Below the pieces are notes generated by a model. It did not search any database. It was not told the origin of the DNA and was given only the letters and a program-made list of their open reading frames with translations. The position numbers and the translations under genes are program-made. DNA of 64,000 bases from Tretioscincus oriximinensis (lineage: Eukaryota; Chordata; Lepidosauria; Squamata; Gymnophthalmidae). Shown here in pieces: positions 36,617-48,050 of this stretch. How positions within the stretch are numbered: position 1 is the first letter of the stretch; every line of letters begins with the position of its first letter. Location of the stretch: positions 10,964,281-11,028,280 of the forward strand of contig JAJVDF010000001.1 of the NCBI GenBank assembly GCA_022410635.1, in the 5' to 3' direction.

Positions 36617-36634
36617 TTTCTATGCAGGTTAGAA
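36494..36634 (-). CDS. RBM17: RBM17 exon 2, first coding exon
   Basis: This exon holds 18 nt of 5' UTR after an acceptor at 36635-36636, then ATG at 36616-36614 and residues 1-41 (MSLYDDLGVETSDTKTEGWS and onward to LTQAK). The donor GT is at 36493-36492. The start is chosen because it reproduces the invariant SPF45 N-terminus. Confidence 0.95.
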
Positions 36635-36976
36635 CTGTGAAGTAAAAAGAAACCAAAAGCAATGAAGCCATTCATTTGGAAAAAAAAAAAACAACCCACA
36701 TCTTATCCAAAATGTTTGCTTCTAACAAATAATCATTTGCATACATATTTTTTTACAAAATGGCTCTAATTCTCTTTCTCCAGACACATATCTGAGTAGC
36801 ACACTGAAAAGTGGAAAATCATGGTGAACAAGCCGGTAATCACAAAAAGGTACAAAGAATATTATTTAAAAATAAATCAACTGATCACCTTGAGTATCAT
36901 CACTTTGGACATAAANTGGAAGTGTACCAAGGAGAACATATGATTTAAGTACCGTATTGTCTTTTTCTCTGTAAAT

Positions 36977-37140
36977 TCTTAGAATCATAGAGTTGGGCTG
37001 GGCCCCTATTTGTAATACTTGTGTTTGCGATTTTAATAAATTATTTTTCTGACATAAAGCATAAGAGTTGGACGGGACCTCCAGAGTTATGGGGTTCAAC
37101 CCCCTGTTCAATGAAGCATCCCAGACAGATGAAGACTTCC
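36977..37140 (-). mobile_element. CR1-like 3' end (second subfamily)
   Basis: AATCATAGAGTTGGGCTGGG and AGAGTTGGACGGGACCTCCA flank an inner segment GTGTTTGCGATTTTAATAAA that also occurs at about 39625. It lies in RBM17 intron 1. Confidence 0.6.
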
Positions 37141-37168
37141 AGCAAACTGTGGCAAACTGATATCTAAG

Positions 37169-37347
37169 ACCCCATCCACACGGAGCCTTATTCTAGGTCA
37201 CATCTTGGGACAGAGCTTGGCCATCCACATGCTAGTATAGACTATGGCAGGCCCCATTCGGGGCCTGCCATAGTCTATACTGGCATGTGGATGGCAGGCT
37301 CCTATTCCGAGGGACAGCCCAGTTTAAGGCTCCATGTGGATGCAGCC
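37169..37347. repeat. Palindromic element (~180 bp) in RBM17 intron 1
   Basis: Arms start near CATCCACACGGAGCC and CATCCACATGGAGCC (complement) and are near-perfect around the centre (TAGTCTATAC/GTATAGACTA, CCATCCACATGC). TAAG occurs at both edges and may be the target duplication. Related fold-back sequences occur elsewhere in the window. Confidence 0.65.
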
Positions 37348-37460
37348 TAAGTCTACTTTCATCCCATTGTTTCTAGTCCTTCCATGTTAATTCCTCTGCT
37401 CTGTGACAGACCTTCCAGATATCTGTAGAGTGACCAGGTCCCCTTCTCAGCCTTATTTTT

Positions 37461-37900
37461 TGCAGCAAAGGAGCTAGCAGCACTTTGAGACTAACTTGAG
37501 AAAAGTGGTTGGCATAAGCTTTCGTAGACAGGTCTACTCCTTCAGATGCTGAGGGACTCATGTCAGGGTCAGGTATTTATAGGGAAATGTGTATGGGAGA
37601 AGACAAAGCATATGCAACTGTAGGGAGGGGATGAATTGCAGGTTAGAAAAACAGGTAAATAGCAGGAACTAATCTCCTTGTGTGAAAAAGTCCCTGGGGC
37701 AACAAGGGGCAATCAAATCCTGAACAGGTGTCATAAAAATGTATACAGTAGTTGGCCAGGAAACCATTGTCTCTGTTAAGTCCTTTGTTGACGGCCTGGA
37801 ACTCGTGAATGTATTCAAGTTCTGCTGCTTCTCTTTCAAACCTTCCTTTGTAGTTTCTTTGTTCAAGGACTGTTATTTTCTGCGGTCTTCTCTCACCTGT
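37461..37900 (-). mobile_element. Penelope-like element, copy 3, longer one-armed copy
   Basis: The minus strand ends in the same 3' block as the fold-back copies, with a hammerhead-like core at 37511-37545 whose motif is mutated (CTGAAGG). Upstream in sense orientation it continues about 340 bp. That part has coding-like stretches (EREAAELEYIHEFQAVNKGL, NRDNGFLANYCIHFYDTC) broken by stops. This shows that the short fold-backs derive from a larger element. No endonuclease or RT motif is visible. Confidence 0.5.
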
Positions 37901-38432
37901 GACTGAACGTCAAGTTCTCTCTCTCTCTCAACTAGAATTCCTTTGGCATTCAATTGACATCTCCNTTGATTTCCTCTGGTATTAACTGACAGGATCTTTT
38001 GAAGCCTATGAGGCCACTGGAAGTGACCCTTAGGAGAGGGAGATGGAGGACTTGCCCGTTCACGATCACAAGCTGGTCTCCAGCGGCCCCATTTCAAAAG
38101 CGCTCAGCCTTGCGTATACATAGGAGACCCATGCGGACCTTAGTGGCAAGGGGATGAGGCCACAGCTTCCCCCCCAGCCACCCAAATAGGCCCTGCCGAA
38201 GCCCAGCAGGCACCTTCGGAGCCCTGCGAAGGTAGCTTGGGATCGGGCGTCCCTCCGGGCCTCCCAGCAGCACTGAGATCTTTGCTCTTCTCTATCTCCT
38301 TCCAGCCTCGCAAGGCGGCAGTTTGCCCACCGCGGTTCCTCCAGTGGGGAAGAAGCTGTTTAAACCCAGATCCCCTCCCTTTGCTCCTTCGAACCCGCTT
38401 CGCATCCCTTCTTCCACCCACGCTGCCCTTAC

Positions 38433-38560
38433 CGTGCTCCAGCCTGCGGTGGATCCGCCCGCCCGCCCGCCTGTGTTGTGTTGGATGCCGCTTCCACGGA
38501 CCGACCCGGAAGTGGAACTCAACTTCCGGTAACCCCGGACACCTTTCTTCGACGGCATTA
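38433..38560 (-). other. RBM17: Probable RBM17 noncoding exon 1
   Basis: On the minus strand a strong donor (AGCACG|GTAAGG, GT at 38432-38431) lies in GC-rich DNA about 1.8 kb upstream of the exon that carries the ATG. That exon has its own acceptor, so a noncoding first exon is required. The transcription start is not visible; the upper limit given is approximate. Confidence 0.6.
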
Positions 38561-38780
38561 AACGGGAAGCGTCGGTATGGAAGCGAAGGAGGTAGTAGAA
38601 GTATCGGGCCTTTAAAATGGACGCTCTAGCAACTTCCTGGCGGACGGCACTCTGTACTTCCGGCGGGGACTCAAGGAAGGACCAATAAGATACGTTTCTA
38701 GCGTGGGAAACAAGATGCCATATTTGGAGGGCAAATGAAAGTCCGTCCGCCATTTTTTCCCAAGTCAAGGGGTTGTCCAA
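38440..38780 (-). promoter_or_regulatory. RBM17: CpG-rich RBM17 promoter with ETS and YY1-type sites
   Basis: GC- and CpG-rich DNA upstream of the first RBM17 donor. It contains several CCGGAAGT/ACTTCCGG ETS sites (near 38505, 38523 and 38655), an AAATGGCGGAC YY1-type motif on the minus strand (about 38745-38755) and an inverted CCAAT (about 38682). No TATA box was seen. This is the composition of a housekeeping promoter. Confidence 0.7.
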
Positions 38781-39076
38781 CTAGGGTGAAACTCATGTGG
38801 CATATACAAAGGAACTCACNTTTTTTAATGGTATGTTACAAGTCATGAAAGCGAACATTCATTTATAACGCAATTTTACAAGATAAAAAACCGTTACATA
38901 CTGGATTTTAAGAGTTTATTGACCTTTAAATAGAATGAGGTTTGTATAGACCGGGTGCCAATTGTCAACAATAACAAAAAAACAGCTTCTGGTTTTTCAT
39001 CTTCCAGCAGCATTTTTGCTTCTGGCTGTAGGAGTATCAATTATATTTCAACTGCTTTTTCTGCACCGTTTTTTAA

Positions 39077-39245
39077 AGGCCTGGATGCCTAGCAACTTCA
39101 GTTAGCTATCAGTTAGCAGCAGCAGCAGTCCACATGTGAAGTTAAATGAAACAGGAGNTGTTGTGCTGGNGGCAGGGCCTGCTGGGAAGTGTAGTCTAAG
39201 CACTGCAGGACTCCCTGCAGTATAGTCCAAGCACCATAGGACCCT
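39077..39245. repeat. Unclassified interspersed repeat, two copies
   Basis: AGCAGCAGCAGTCCACATGT, then GGCCTGCTGGGAAGTGTAGT, recurs as AGCAACAGCAGTCCAAATGT and AGTCTGCTGGGAAGTATAGG at 40672-40765. Class unknown. Confidence 0.5.
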
Positions 39246-39447
39246 CTTGGGTGGGAGAATACTCTNAGCCAATCGGCGCTCAGTCCTGCCCACAGGAAAC
39301 ATTTTTGCTGTTTCAGGAAGTTGGCTTGGGGACTCATTTATACATTTGCCTGTTAGCTTTATCTTTCTGCTCAAAAGATTTCGAATGCACAAATAGTTCA
39401 TACTGCAGGTAAAATAGTGCTTGAGAAGTTTTAAAAGCGAAAGGTAG

Positions 39448-39760
39448 AATCATAGAATCATAGAGTTGGAAGGGACCTCCGGGTCATTGGGTCCAACGCC
39501 CCTGCTCGATGCAGGATTCATTAAACAATCCCAGAAAGATGACTGTCCAGTCTTTTCCCCAAATTCTGTTGCAGTAAACAGGTAATGACTGTTTACAAAC
39601 GAATAACCGGTGAACATTTGTAATCCCGGTGTTTGCGATTTTAATAAATTATTTTTGTGGCATAGAATCATGGAATTGGGCGGCACACCCAGGGTCATCG
39701 GGTCCAACCTCCCTGCTCAATGCAGGATTCCCTAAACCGTCCCAGCCAGATGGCATTTAA
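39448..39760 (-). mobile_element. CR1-like 3' ends, two adjacent copies
   Basis: AATCATAGAATCATAGAGTT, then TTGGAAGGGACCTCCGGGTC and CCCTGCTCGATGCAGGATTC. A second copy from about 39660 repeats the order. The inner segment is shared with 36977-37140. Confidence 0.7.
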
Positions 39761-40822
39761 GTATCAAACCCTCATGATGTGCAAAANGTTTTTCAGAAAC
39801 TTTGAAAAGTTTCATTACATCATCAGTTGAACGGATGAAACTGCTTTTGACATTTTTCACTTTAATCAATCTAGTTTTGCTTATATTATTTGGAGCACAA
39901 TGGGCTTCCAAATGGTCAGTGCAGTAAATTTCCTTCACTNCCTGCCTAATTATATTTCTTGCTTTTCCGATTACATACGGACTGATGCATATTCTGGTAC
40001 ATAATGTGCAAGGAAATGTAGCAGTCATGGAAACTATACTAAAATTTGGATATATAGAATGCTAATGCAGCTCACATATACTAAAAAAAAAAAAGAAGCT
40101 TTGCACTGCTGCCCTTGAGTTGCTACTTGTTACTTTTAAAGCTGAGTNGCCTTTATAGCATTTAGTTGTTCTCAGTTGCAGAATGTTTAATTTCACAAGG
40201 CAGTTTAACTTCTTTTGCACATGGCTGCCTGTTGGAGCTAAAGCCTGGCAGCAGGAGGATTCTGTTACTGGAGATCTGTTCAAAGCACATCAGAGGACAG
40301 CTCCCTCTTTGAAGCAGGCTGGGCAGCTGCACAAACACACACAGCAAGACTCATAGGGGGAAAAGCTTAAATACTCTGGGAAACCAGAAGTGGAGAATGA
40401 AGTGCTTGAATATGAAGCTAGGAAGGGGATGAGAAGAGCCAGGAGTTCCAGTTTCCACACCAGTCTTCTCAAGAATCTCTAAATTTAATGATCTTTGAGG
40501 GTTTGTGGCATAAAGTTCAATTTTTTAACAAAACCATCTCCCCACCCCCAACTCCGGTGATGGAGAGTGCAGTAGGTTGCTTATGAAGGCATGTGTGTGA
40601 CCAGGGCTCATTGTTTCTGCTTTAGTTAAACACAGGATTTTAATTTTGGATGCTCAGCACTTTCATGACGTTGGCAGCAACAGCAGTCCAAATGTGAAAA
40701 AGTGGAACAAAGCTGTTGCTGTGCTGCGGGTGGAGTCTGCTGGGAAGTATAGGCTGANCAGCAGGCAATCTCTTCTACCCAGCCTATGTGATGCACATAA
40801 GTTCTTTCTATACTAAACTTTA

Positions 40823-41178
40823 AGAACATAAGAACATAAGAAGAGCCATACTGGATCAGGCCACAGCCCATCAAGTCCAGCATTCTGTGTCACACAGAGA
40901 ACCACCAGATGCACCTGGGCAGCCTGAACAGAGGAAAGCAAAATATGCTCCTGTTCATGACTCCCTGCAAATGGTATTTCAAGAGTCCTGCCTGTTGCTC
41001 CATCCGGGAGCCAACATCCAGACAACTATCCTAGTATCCATTTATACCCTTAGTGTCCATAAACCTGTCTAGTCCTGTCTTGAAACTATCCAAGCTGTTG
41101 GCTACTACTACCTCTTCAGGAAGTAAATTCCACAGGCCGATNACCCTCTGGGTGAAAAAATACTTTCCTTTGTCTGGC
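40823..41178 (-). mobile_element. CR1 3' end
   Basis: AAGAACATAAGAACATAAGA, then GCCCATCAAGTCCAGCATTC through to GGGTGAAAAAATACTTTCCT. The minus strand encodes FFTQR.IGLWNLLPEEVVVA then DSFKTGLDRFMDTKGINGY, the CR1 ORF2 end. Very similar to copy B at 20.3 kb. Confidence 0.85.
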
Positions 41179-41179
41179 A

Positions 41180-44100
41180 TGTACACTAAATAAGTGCCTG
41201 CCACCCACACGCTAGGATCTAACATAGACTGGATCCACATGACTGGCTTTGCAGCGAATTCTCTACATAATTTGCTATGAAGGCTCTAAACGTAGCATCC
41301 ACACACAGCAAGGAAATGTCTTCTCAATTCATATGTTTAACTATAATCCCCAAAAAGGCTTTGCGAATCTACAACTCCCAAGAAGCTCTGTTTCTCATCT
41401 GTCATTAGCCACAGCTCCCTCTCTCGTTACCAGGCATGGGAATAAAATACAGAAAGTAACAGGGTTTAAAGCTTTTTAAAAGGCTATTTTTTAAAATAAG
41501 ATTGCTGTATTTCCCCGCCTAAACTCTGCAGGGAATGCAGATTTTGCATGGAAAATATTGCAAGTTCTATCTACATGATGCAGTGCTGGTGAGAGGATAG
41601 CATTTTTGCTATGGAATCAGAATACAAGTGCAAAAGTGTGCACTAACATGCAGATCTCTGTTCTAATATATATAGACTATACTGTAAATATACATACAGA
41701 CTATCCAACGCTCAAGTATAAGCACTACAAAAACATCAGACAAAAGTCACAGCAACACTCATGACTCAGAATGATACATGACTCAGGTCAGCAGGAAACT
41801 AGCCATACGAACAAGTCTCTGGAATGCAATACAGAGTTCATTATAGTCTCTAGGATAAATGATGGCCTTTCCTCTTGACCTCTAATGCTCATAGCTGGCA
41901 AATCTTGTAATGGTCTTTCATCTTGGCATAAAGAATGGGAGGCATGTTGTGTTTGCTATTTCGTATTAGATCTCTATTCTAAGACATATTCTGGAATAAG
42001 ACTTAGTGTGTTAAGAACCATAGCTGGCCACAATGGAAATAAATCCTAAGGTTTTCCTGCACTTGTGGTTTCCACATCAGCTAGTGCAACAAGAGTAAGT
42101 CTCTTTTACACACATTAGTACAGCACACAGGTGACCCCACACACTATTGGTATGCTCCATCCACGAAGACTGGGACATAAACCAAATAGTTTGCCCCCTG
42201 ATCTTGGTTACTGATAATCCTATACATTGAAGACTATTGCCAACTCAGGCCAAATTGGCAGTTTGCAAGAGCCTGCCCAAATGATCTGAGACTAGAACTT
42301 CAATTCCGGGCCATGGGAACTTGGGCCTGAAGTTTATGTGAGCTTCAGGCCAGTGCAGACTGATCTGCACCAGTGTCATCAAGTATTCCAGATCTTGCTG
42401 ATNCAGACACAGATCATAGCAAGGTAAGGGCAGAGAGAGACTGCCTTCTCAACTATGCATAGAATTGTCACCAAAGAAATTTCAATAAGGAGCACAGGAA
42501 AGCTGAATTGAAGCCAAATGATGGTATTCTGCAAAATTGCTATCTGTATGAAGAAGTGAAGAGAACATTAGCAGCCTAGTTAAGATACCTGATTGATATA
42601 TTTGAAGTTAGGATGCTAGACATGTGTTCCACGCATCTGACTGCAGCCAAACATCTTTGAAAACATTAAATTAATTCCAATGGTTTTGATTATGTAAGCA
42701 AACTGTGTAATTAGATTAAGCCAAACACTTGAGTTTTATTTTACATTGATGAAATTAGCAATCCATAAAGATGTCATCTATTATGATTAATACAGTTTAA
42801 CGATTAGATCAAATACATTAGTCAGCAAGCAATTCTGCAATTTTAGGCATTTGGATACTGGAGAATCAAACAATGTTCAAATGCATAATTGATATGTAAG
42901 AGAAAGTTTTTGAAAAATGTCTCAAAATTTTAACAAGAGTGTTTCACCAGGATTGGTTTTGAATATATGCCATTATTAGTGACAGAAATCAGTGCCTTCT
43001 CTTCAGAATATGCTTTAATCAGATACTTAAGGATATTAAATGATTGGGCTATTATTTAATGTCACCAAAAGTCTGATTATATAGAAAACCTAGAGAATTA
43101 AACACTGGTATATAAAAAAGGCTACTACAATGGAAGCCCAGGACCTGCCTCCATGTTGGACAGGATCGTTCTAAACCAAAGGCCATTTGCAAGGAATGAC
43201 TTTGAAAGAGGAGAGTGTGCTGTGACCTAGATGGGCTGTGACCTGATCCAGCGAGGTCTTATTGTGGAAGTGGTCTAAACATTCGTGACCCATAAAAGCC
43301 TCTGAGGAAAATGGAGAATTTAATCTGTTTCTTTCTGGCACCAAGCAATCACAAACCTTTAATTTGGGGGCTGAAGAGCACTGAGACTGCACTTCATTTA
43401 AGTACTGTAAAAGACTAAAACAAATTGTACAAGTCACACAGAAGTAGACATTTAAAATGTAACCCATCTTCGGTTTATTTAGTGTTTTCAGTAGTCTAAT
43501 ACAAATACAAAACAATATAAATTAAACAGGATTCATACTTGAGCAAAATCCATTTTTATACATCTGTGCTTCAAACGTTTCTACAATGGAAGTATTCAGT
43601 TTCTCAAACACTGCATTTTCATAGGGCAAAGAAAAAAGAAAGAACTTTATCTTAAACAAGTAAAATAGCATTAAGATCAAAACATTGTCTCTTTCTTCAT
43701 CTTTTATTCAACAAATAAAAAACATACAGAAATAAGCAGAAAATAACTAAACCGCTGCTTATAAAGGGCAAATAAAGCTATGTTAGGTATTTCAAAATAT
43801 GGAGAACCTCACAGAAGTGGAACGTTCAGCATAGCCACAGATACTTAAATTGGCCAGAAGACCTGACCTATTTATTCCAGACCAATCCAGATTTGGTAAA
43901 TGGTATCACCTGAGAGTAGAAGCAAATTACCCCAAATTATTTAGTGCACGTTTATGTACATTTTAATATTTTGTATGTCCTGCCCTCAATACAATGTCTT
44001 TAATTACTCTATGTACATTACACTATTAGATTGTACTAGTGATGGGCAGAACTGGGTTCAAACAGAACAACNACCTGTTCGAAAAACAAATACAAATTGA

Positions 44101-45020
44101 ACAAAGGAGCTTTCTCACAAACTTAGCAAACAAATGCTGTTTGAGCCGAGGTTCGAATCAAATCAACCACAATGCTATTTGAAGAAAAACATTTGAATTT
44201 GAACTATATGGTCCCATGATTCCAATCATTTACCGATTTGGGATGTTCCAAGTAAATAACATTCTTTAAAAGCCTTCATGGCATTACAATCTGTAGTGTT
44301 ATGGATACTTAAGACACACTATATCGAATCACTGCTTGATGTCATAAGCAAACAGTCAATATCACCCATGGCATGGAGCACAAAACATAATGTGGGTAAA
44401 TCAAATTGAATGTGGTTACAATATACTTATGTTGGAAAGTACATGAAATACTCAACTACTTACTTAGGGTCTGCAGATTTTCATTTCAAACCATGACTAT
44501 TCTATTATCACTTTTTCAATTGCAAGAAGAGTTCCACATAAATACATACCTATTTTTCTAAGGTTAAAAAACCCCCCAAAATATTTCAAAAGGGAATAGG
44601 AAACATACTTCGAAATACTCCACAATGGGAAAAGTTGGGAGAACTGACTAATGACATTATGATCATATAGACANTGTTAAATTACATTTTAAATTACAAT
44701 TGCCAGCTTTGATTAGAACCCAAAGTGCAAATATAAGCAACAGAAGACAATCTAGAATATTCTTATATCAGAACAAAACTTGCATTTCATACTAAACACT
44801 ATTCAAGTAACTGATTACAATGTTGTAAACCAAGAGTCTGGGGTTGATCTTTTAGCAACCTNTAACATCTTGTGAAGAAAGATCAAGGTTTTTCTGGGCA
44901 AATGTTTTCTTCCTAATTCATGCTCGCTGAACCAGGAATCTGTCCCTATCAAATTAGTAATGTGGTATTTGTGGGGTTACTACTATAGACTTCTGAAAGG
45001 CTGCAACTGTTAGAATATTT
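41180..45020. other. No gene recognised
   Basis: AT-rich sequence. 44040-44210 starts ACTAGTGATGGGCAGAACTG, which resembles one end of a hAT element, but no partner end was found. Confidence 0.35.
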
Positions 45021-45024
45021 ATTG

Positions 45025-45174
45025 ATCTTTTCTGTATTGGGCCTTATTCAGGAGTATATTCCAGAAGAATGACTTGTTGCAAATGGGGGAGTCTGCTGTA
45101 GCCTGCACTCGTCTGCAGGTGGCAAACCCCTGCTCTGGGATATAATGTAGATTAAAACACAGTACAGAAAAAGC
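45025..45174. repeat. Small fold-back repeat family member
   Basis: Ends TCTTTTCTGTATTGGGCCTT and its diverged complement ACACAGTACAGAAAAAGC, with GAGTATATTCC / GGGATATAATG inside. Confidence 0.55.
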
Positions 45175-45228
45175 TACACAAATAAATTCATATATGTATA
45201 AAACCCAGCATACTAGGAAGATTCTAAC

Positions 45229-45331
45229 TCTTTCTGCATTAGGTTTTTTGTCAGATTATATTCTAGAAATAGGGAATTGCTGGTATACAATTCTTGGACA
45301 TAGTCTGAAATAAGGCCCAGTGCAGAAAGAT
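45229..45331. repeat. Small fold-back repeat family member
   Basis: Ends TCTTTCTGCATTAGG and complement AAGGCCCAGTGCAGAAAGA, about 103 bp, only 55 bp from the previous copy. Confidence 0.6.
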
Positions 45332-46182
45332 CATAAATCTGCATCCTGACACCAAAATATATAGGGGCCTTAAAGGTTAACAGAATTCTCCACTTGTAGT
45401 ATCAAGTTACTTTTGAGGGATGTGATTTCACTTGGAACTGTGGCCTGGTAGGACCTGCTTCCCAGTGTAATCAGAATAAAACTGCCTATGAAAGTCTTGC
45501 TGCTTTGATTTGTATGTCTTTTTAAAAAAGCTGGATCAGAGTCATGGTTTCCCTGTGAGTAAACAGTCTAATACTGCTTAGAACATAAGACAGATCTGAA
45601 CTGTAAACATTTCAATACTTTAAATGGGTATGGCATATTTCCTTTACATAAGGATTTGTAAACATAAAAAGTTTAGAACTCAGAGGTACATGTCAATGAC
45701 ACATTTTAACCCAACAAATTAATCATTGAAACACCACTATTTTTTTATACATATATTTTCCCTTTAGCTGTGGCAAGCATTTAGAAAAAATAATCCGGAT
45801 TTATCCTCTTAGAGGTCAGGCAACAGCTTTCTTAAAATATATTAATATATGTCATTAATGGTATCAAAACCAGAAATGACGTATTTGAATATACTGTCAT
45901 ATCCTATCTCACTTTTTAATGACTGATGCTAGTCTCAGATCTTTTATGCAACTTAAAAGCTAAAATGCTAATGGATCTGCAAAATCTAGTCACTAAGAAT
46001 GACTTTGTAAGACATTTTAATTGAGAAAACAAGGCATGCTGTTGAGATAGCAGTAATATCTCTCCAAAAGTCGAATCTACTTTTGCGAAAATTCAGTGTA
46101 ATCTTAAAAGTCATTTCTATTCTGTGTTTTAGAAACTAAAGTGATTCTGCAGTGGCTGATAAAATGGACCAGTATGTATGCT

Positions 46183-46292
46183 TGGACCTTCCTTCCACAT
46201 GCTGGTTTGGTCTAAGAAAGGCCACAACCCCTTGGATCTCTCTCGGAGTGGGGCTTCCCTTAGACCATACCAGCATATGGAATAAAGGCTCT
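46183..46292. repeat. Palindromic repeat (~110 bp)
   Basis: Left CTTCCACATGCTGGTTTGGT pairs with right ACCATACCAGCATATGGAAT. The centre is an imperfect GAGTGGGG/CCCC pairing. Distantly like the 37169 element. Confidence 0.6.
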
Positions 46293-46717
46293 AGGTAATT
46301 CAAAACTGCACATACCTTGTTGCAAGATTACTTATAAATTAACTATATGATTGCTCATTTTATATGCAAGGGATCAGCAAATATAGGCTTAAGCATTAAG
46401 CAAGAAAACACAATCCTTAGTTTAGCCTAACAGTTAAAGTAGGCAAGGACTGGGGTGGGTTTGCTTCCAGACTAATTACAATCTGAAGGCTGGTGAAAGC
46501 AATTTCTGGGAAAGCTTCTCAAACAATTGTTTACACCGTGAATAAGTGCCAAGTGGTAAATGCTGTGCTCATAAGACTTCTAATACTTTTAAGTTCTAAT
46601 TCTATCATACTTTTCACAATCTTAAGAACAGTTTGGGCAATGGGAAGATATAAAGGTTAAGTCTGATTAATAAAGCATGTGTTTAATACAGTTTCATAAG
46701 TTTCTCAGCCACTCAAA

Positions 46718-46913
46718 TTGGGCCTTATTCCAGGATATATCCCAGAATATGGGTTTGCCATGCAAGTGCAGACTAAATTAGGCCTCACATAGAATATATC
46801 CTGAAATAAAGCCCAGTGGCCTGCCATAATCTGCACAAGCATGTGAATATATTCCATGTGCTAGTTCGGGATATATTCCAGAATATGGGCGTGTGTGGAA
46901 AGAATCTAAATGT
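46718..46913. repeat. Small fold-back repeat family member
   Basis: GGGCCTTATTCCAGGATATA, CAGAATATGGGTTTGCCATG and inverted relatives CCTGAAATAAAGCCCAGTGG. Two units may be joined. Confidence 0.55.
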
Positions 46914-47745
46914 TATCATTTGTCAGTGCTATATAGAGGAGCCTCTGACCCCTGCAGTCAGGGGGACAACACACAGCTGTTGAAAATATTTCTAAAAACT
47001 ACTAACAAGTGTTATGCCTCAAAAATACAATATAAAACCCCACACTTTGTTAGGTAACACAATGTAATTCTATTATTCTAAAAGAAGTATATTTAATAAA
47101 GACACAGAGGTGTGTGTTAGGTGTTTAATGCTATGTTCAAAAAGAGCTGTAGTATTAACACAAGATCAATGTAATTTCAAAAGTTAAATTATGAATTTCT
47201 TTACAAACTACTGAAATGTAAACAAGGAAACCCTAATGTTATAACTTACAGTTGTTTTCTTCGACTTACTGATGTCTTGTCCATAGCAGTCATTTTGGTA
47301 TAATCCCCTGGAGAAATTGTTTTGTCTCTTTTAGACACAATATGGACAGTGGATTGTTTCTCCTCATAAAAGATCTGAAAGCCTCTTTTCTTAAAGGAGT
47401 GCTTCTCTACGCACTTCTACTTCTCCCCCCCCAAAGTACATTATATTCATTACACAAAGTTATTCAAAGTGTAAATTTAACAATATTACTTGTTAGAATG
47501 ACAGACTTTAATGTTACCTGGATCCAATGTTATCCTTCCATGTCTTCCAAACCAAGAAGCCATAAATTACAGAAGTACTAGCAGCTTTACTGTATTTATA
47601 TCAAGAGATGTCTTGCTGCTTAGCAAGAATGAACAGAATGGTGTAAATCACCATTAAGTAAGAATAATTTTTTACCTAGTCATTCTTATATAGCAAGTTA
47701 AATGNGAAGACTTCATACAAGTGTAATTTAAACCTCATACTTTTT

Positions 47746-48050
47746 TTAGCCAATTAACTTTTTCATTACAGCTGGTTTTGCAAAAGGCCAACAATACTCA
47801 TTGGGGACTGTACCATTCACATTGCATTCAAAAAAAGAGAACATGGGAAACCATATTCGAGCCCTCCTGCTCTGCTGATAGGCTCTTGTGTTAGCTAATG
47901 TATGGTAGTACAAAAACAGTCTTGTGGTGATGTAGAAAGCGATGAAGACATCAATGGAGTAGTGTTCATGTGCAGCCAGGATGAAAAAAATTCCAAAAAG
48001 ATTCAGCACCCAGGACAGCGTATGTAAGAAGTTCCAGCTTCTTGGAGTAT
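47746..48050 (-). CDS. SAMD8: SAMD8 last coding exon (second catalytic motif)
   Basis: It encodes [20 protein letters not shown] onward through [20 protein letters not shown] to the C-terminus PAVMKKLIG and a TAA stop at 47748-47746. His345 and Asp349 complete the catalytic set. The apparent upstream Met in the open frame is intronic; the acceptor AG is at 48052-48051. Confidence 0.96.

Larger units (their letters stand above)
43500..47745 (-). other. Region downstream of SAMD8 stop; 3' UTR extent unknown
   Basis: The SAMD8 3' UTR must start here. On the minus strand AATAAA hexamers occur near 45018 and 43707, but nothing in the sequence fixes which is used. The stretch also contains small fold-back repeats (annotated separately) and otherwise unique AT-rich DNA with no coding signal. 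Confidence 0.35.

Noticed and set aside
38140..38780. Overlapping open frames of 90-160 codons on both strands
   Set aside because: Stop-poor CpG-island DNA. The frames conflict with each other and with the RBM17 first-exon donor, and none resembles a protein.
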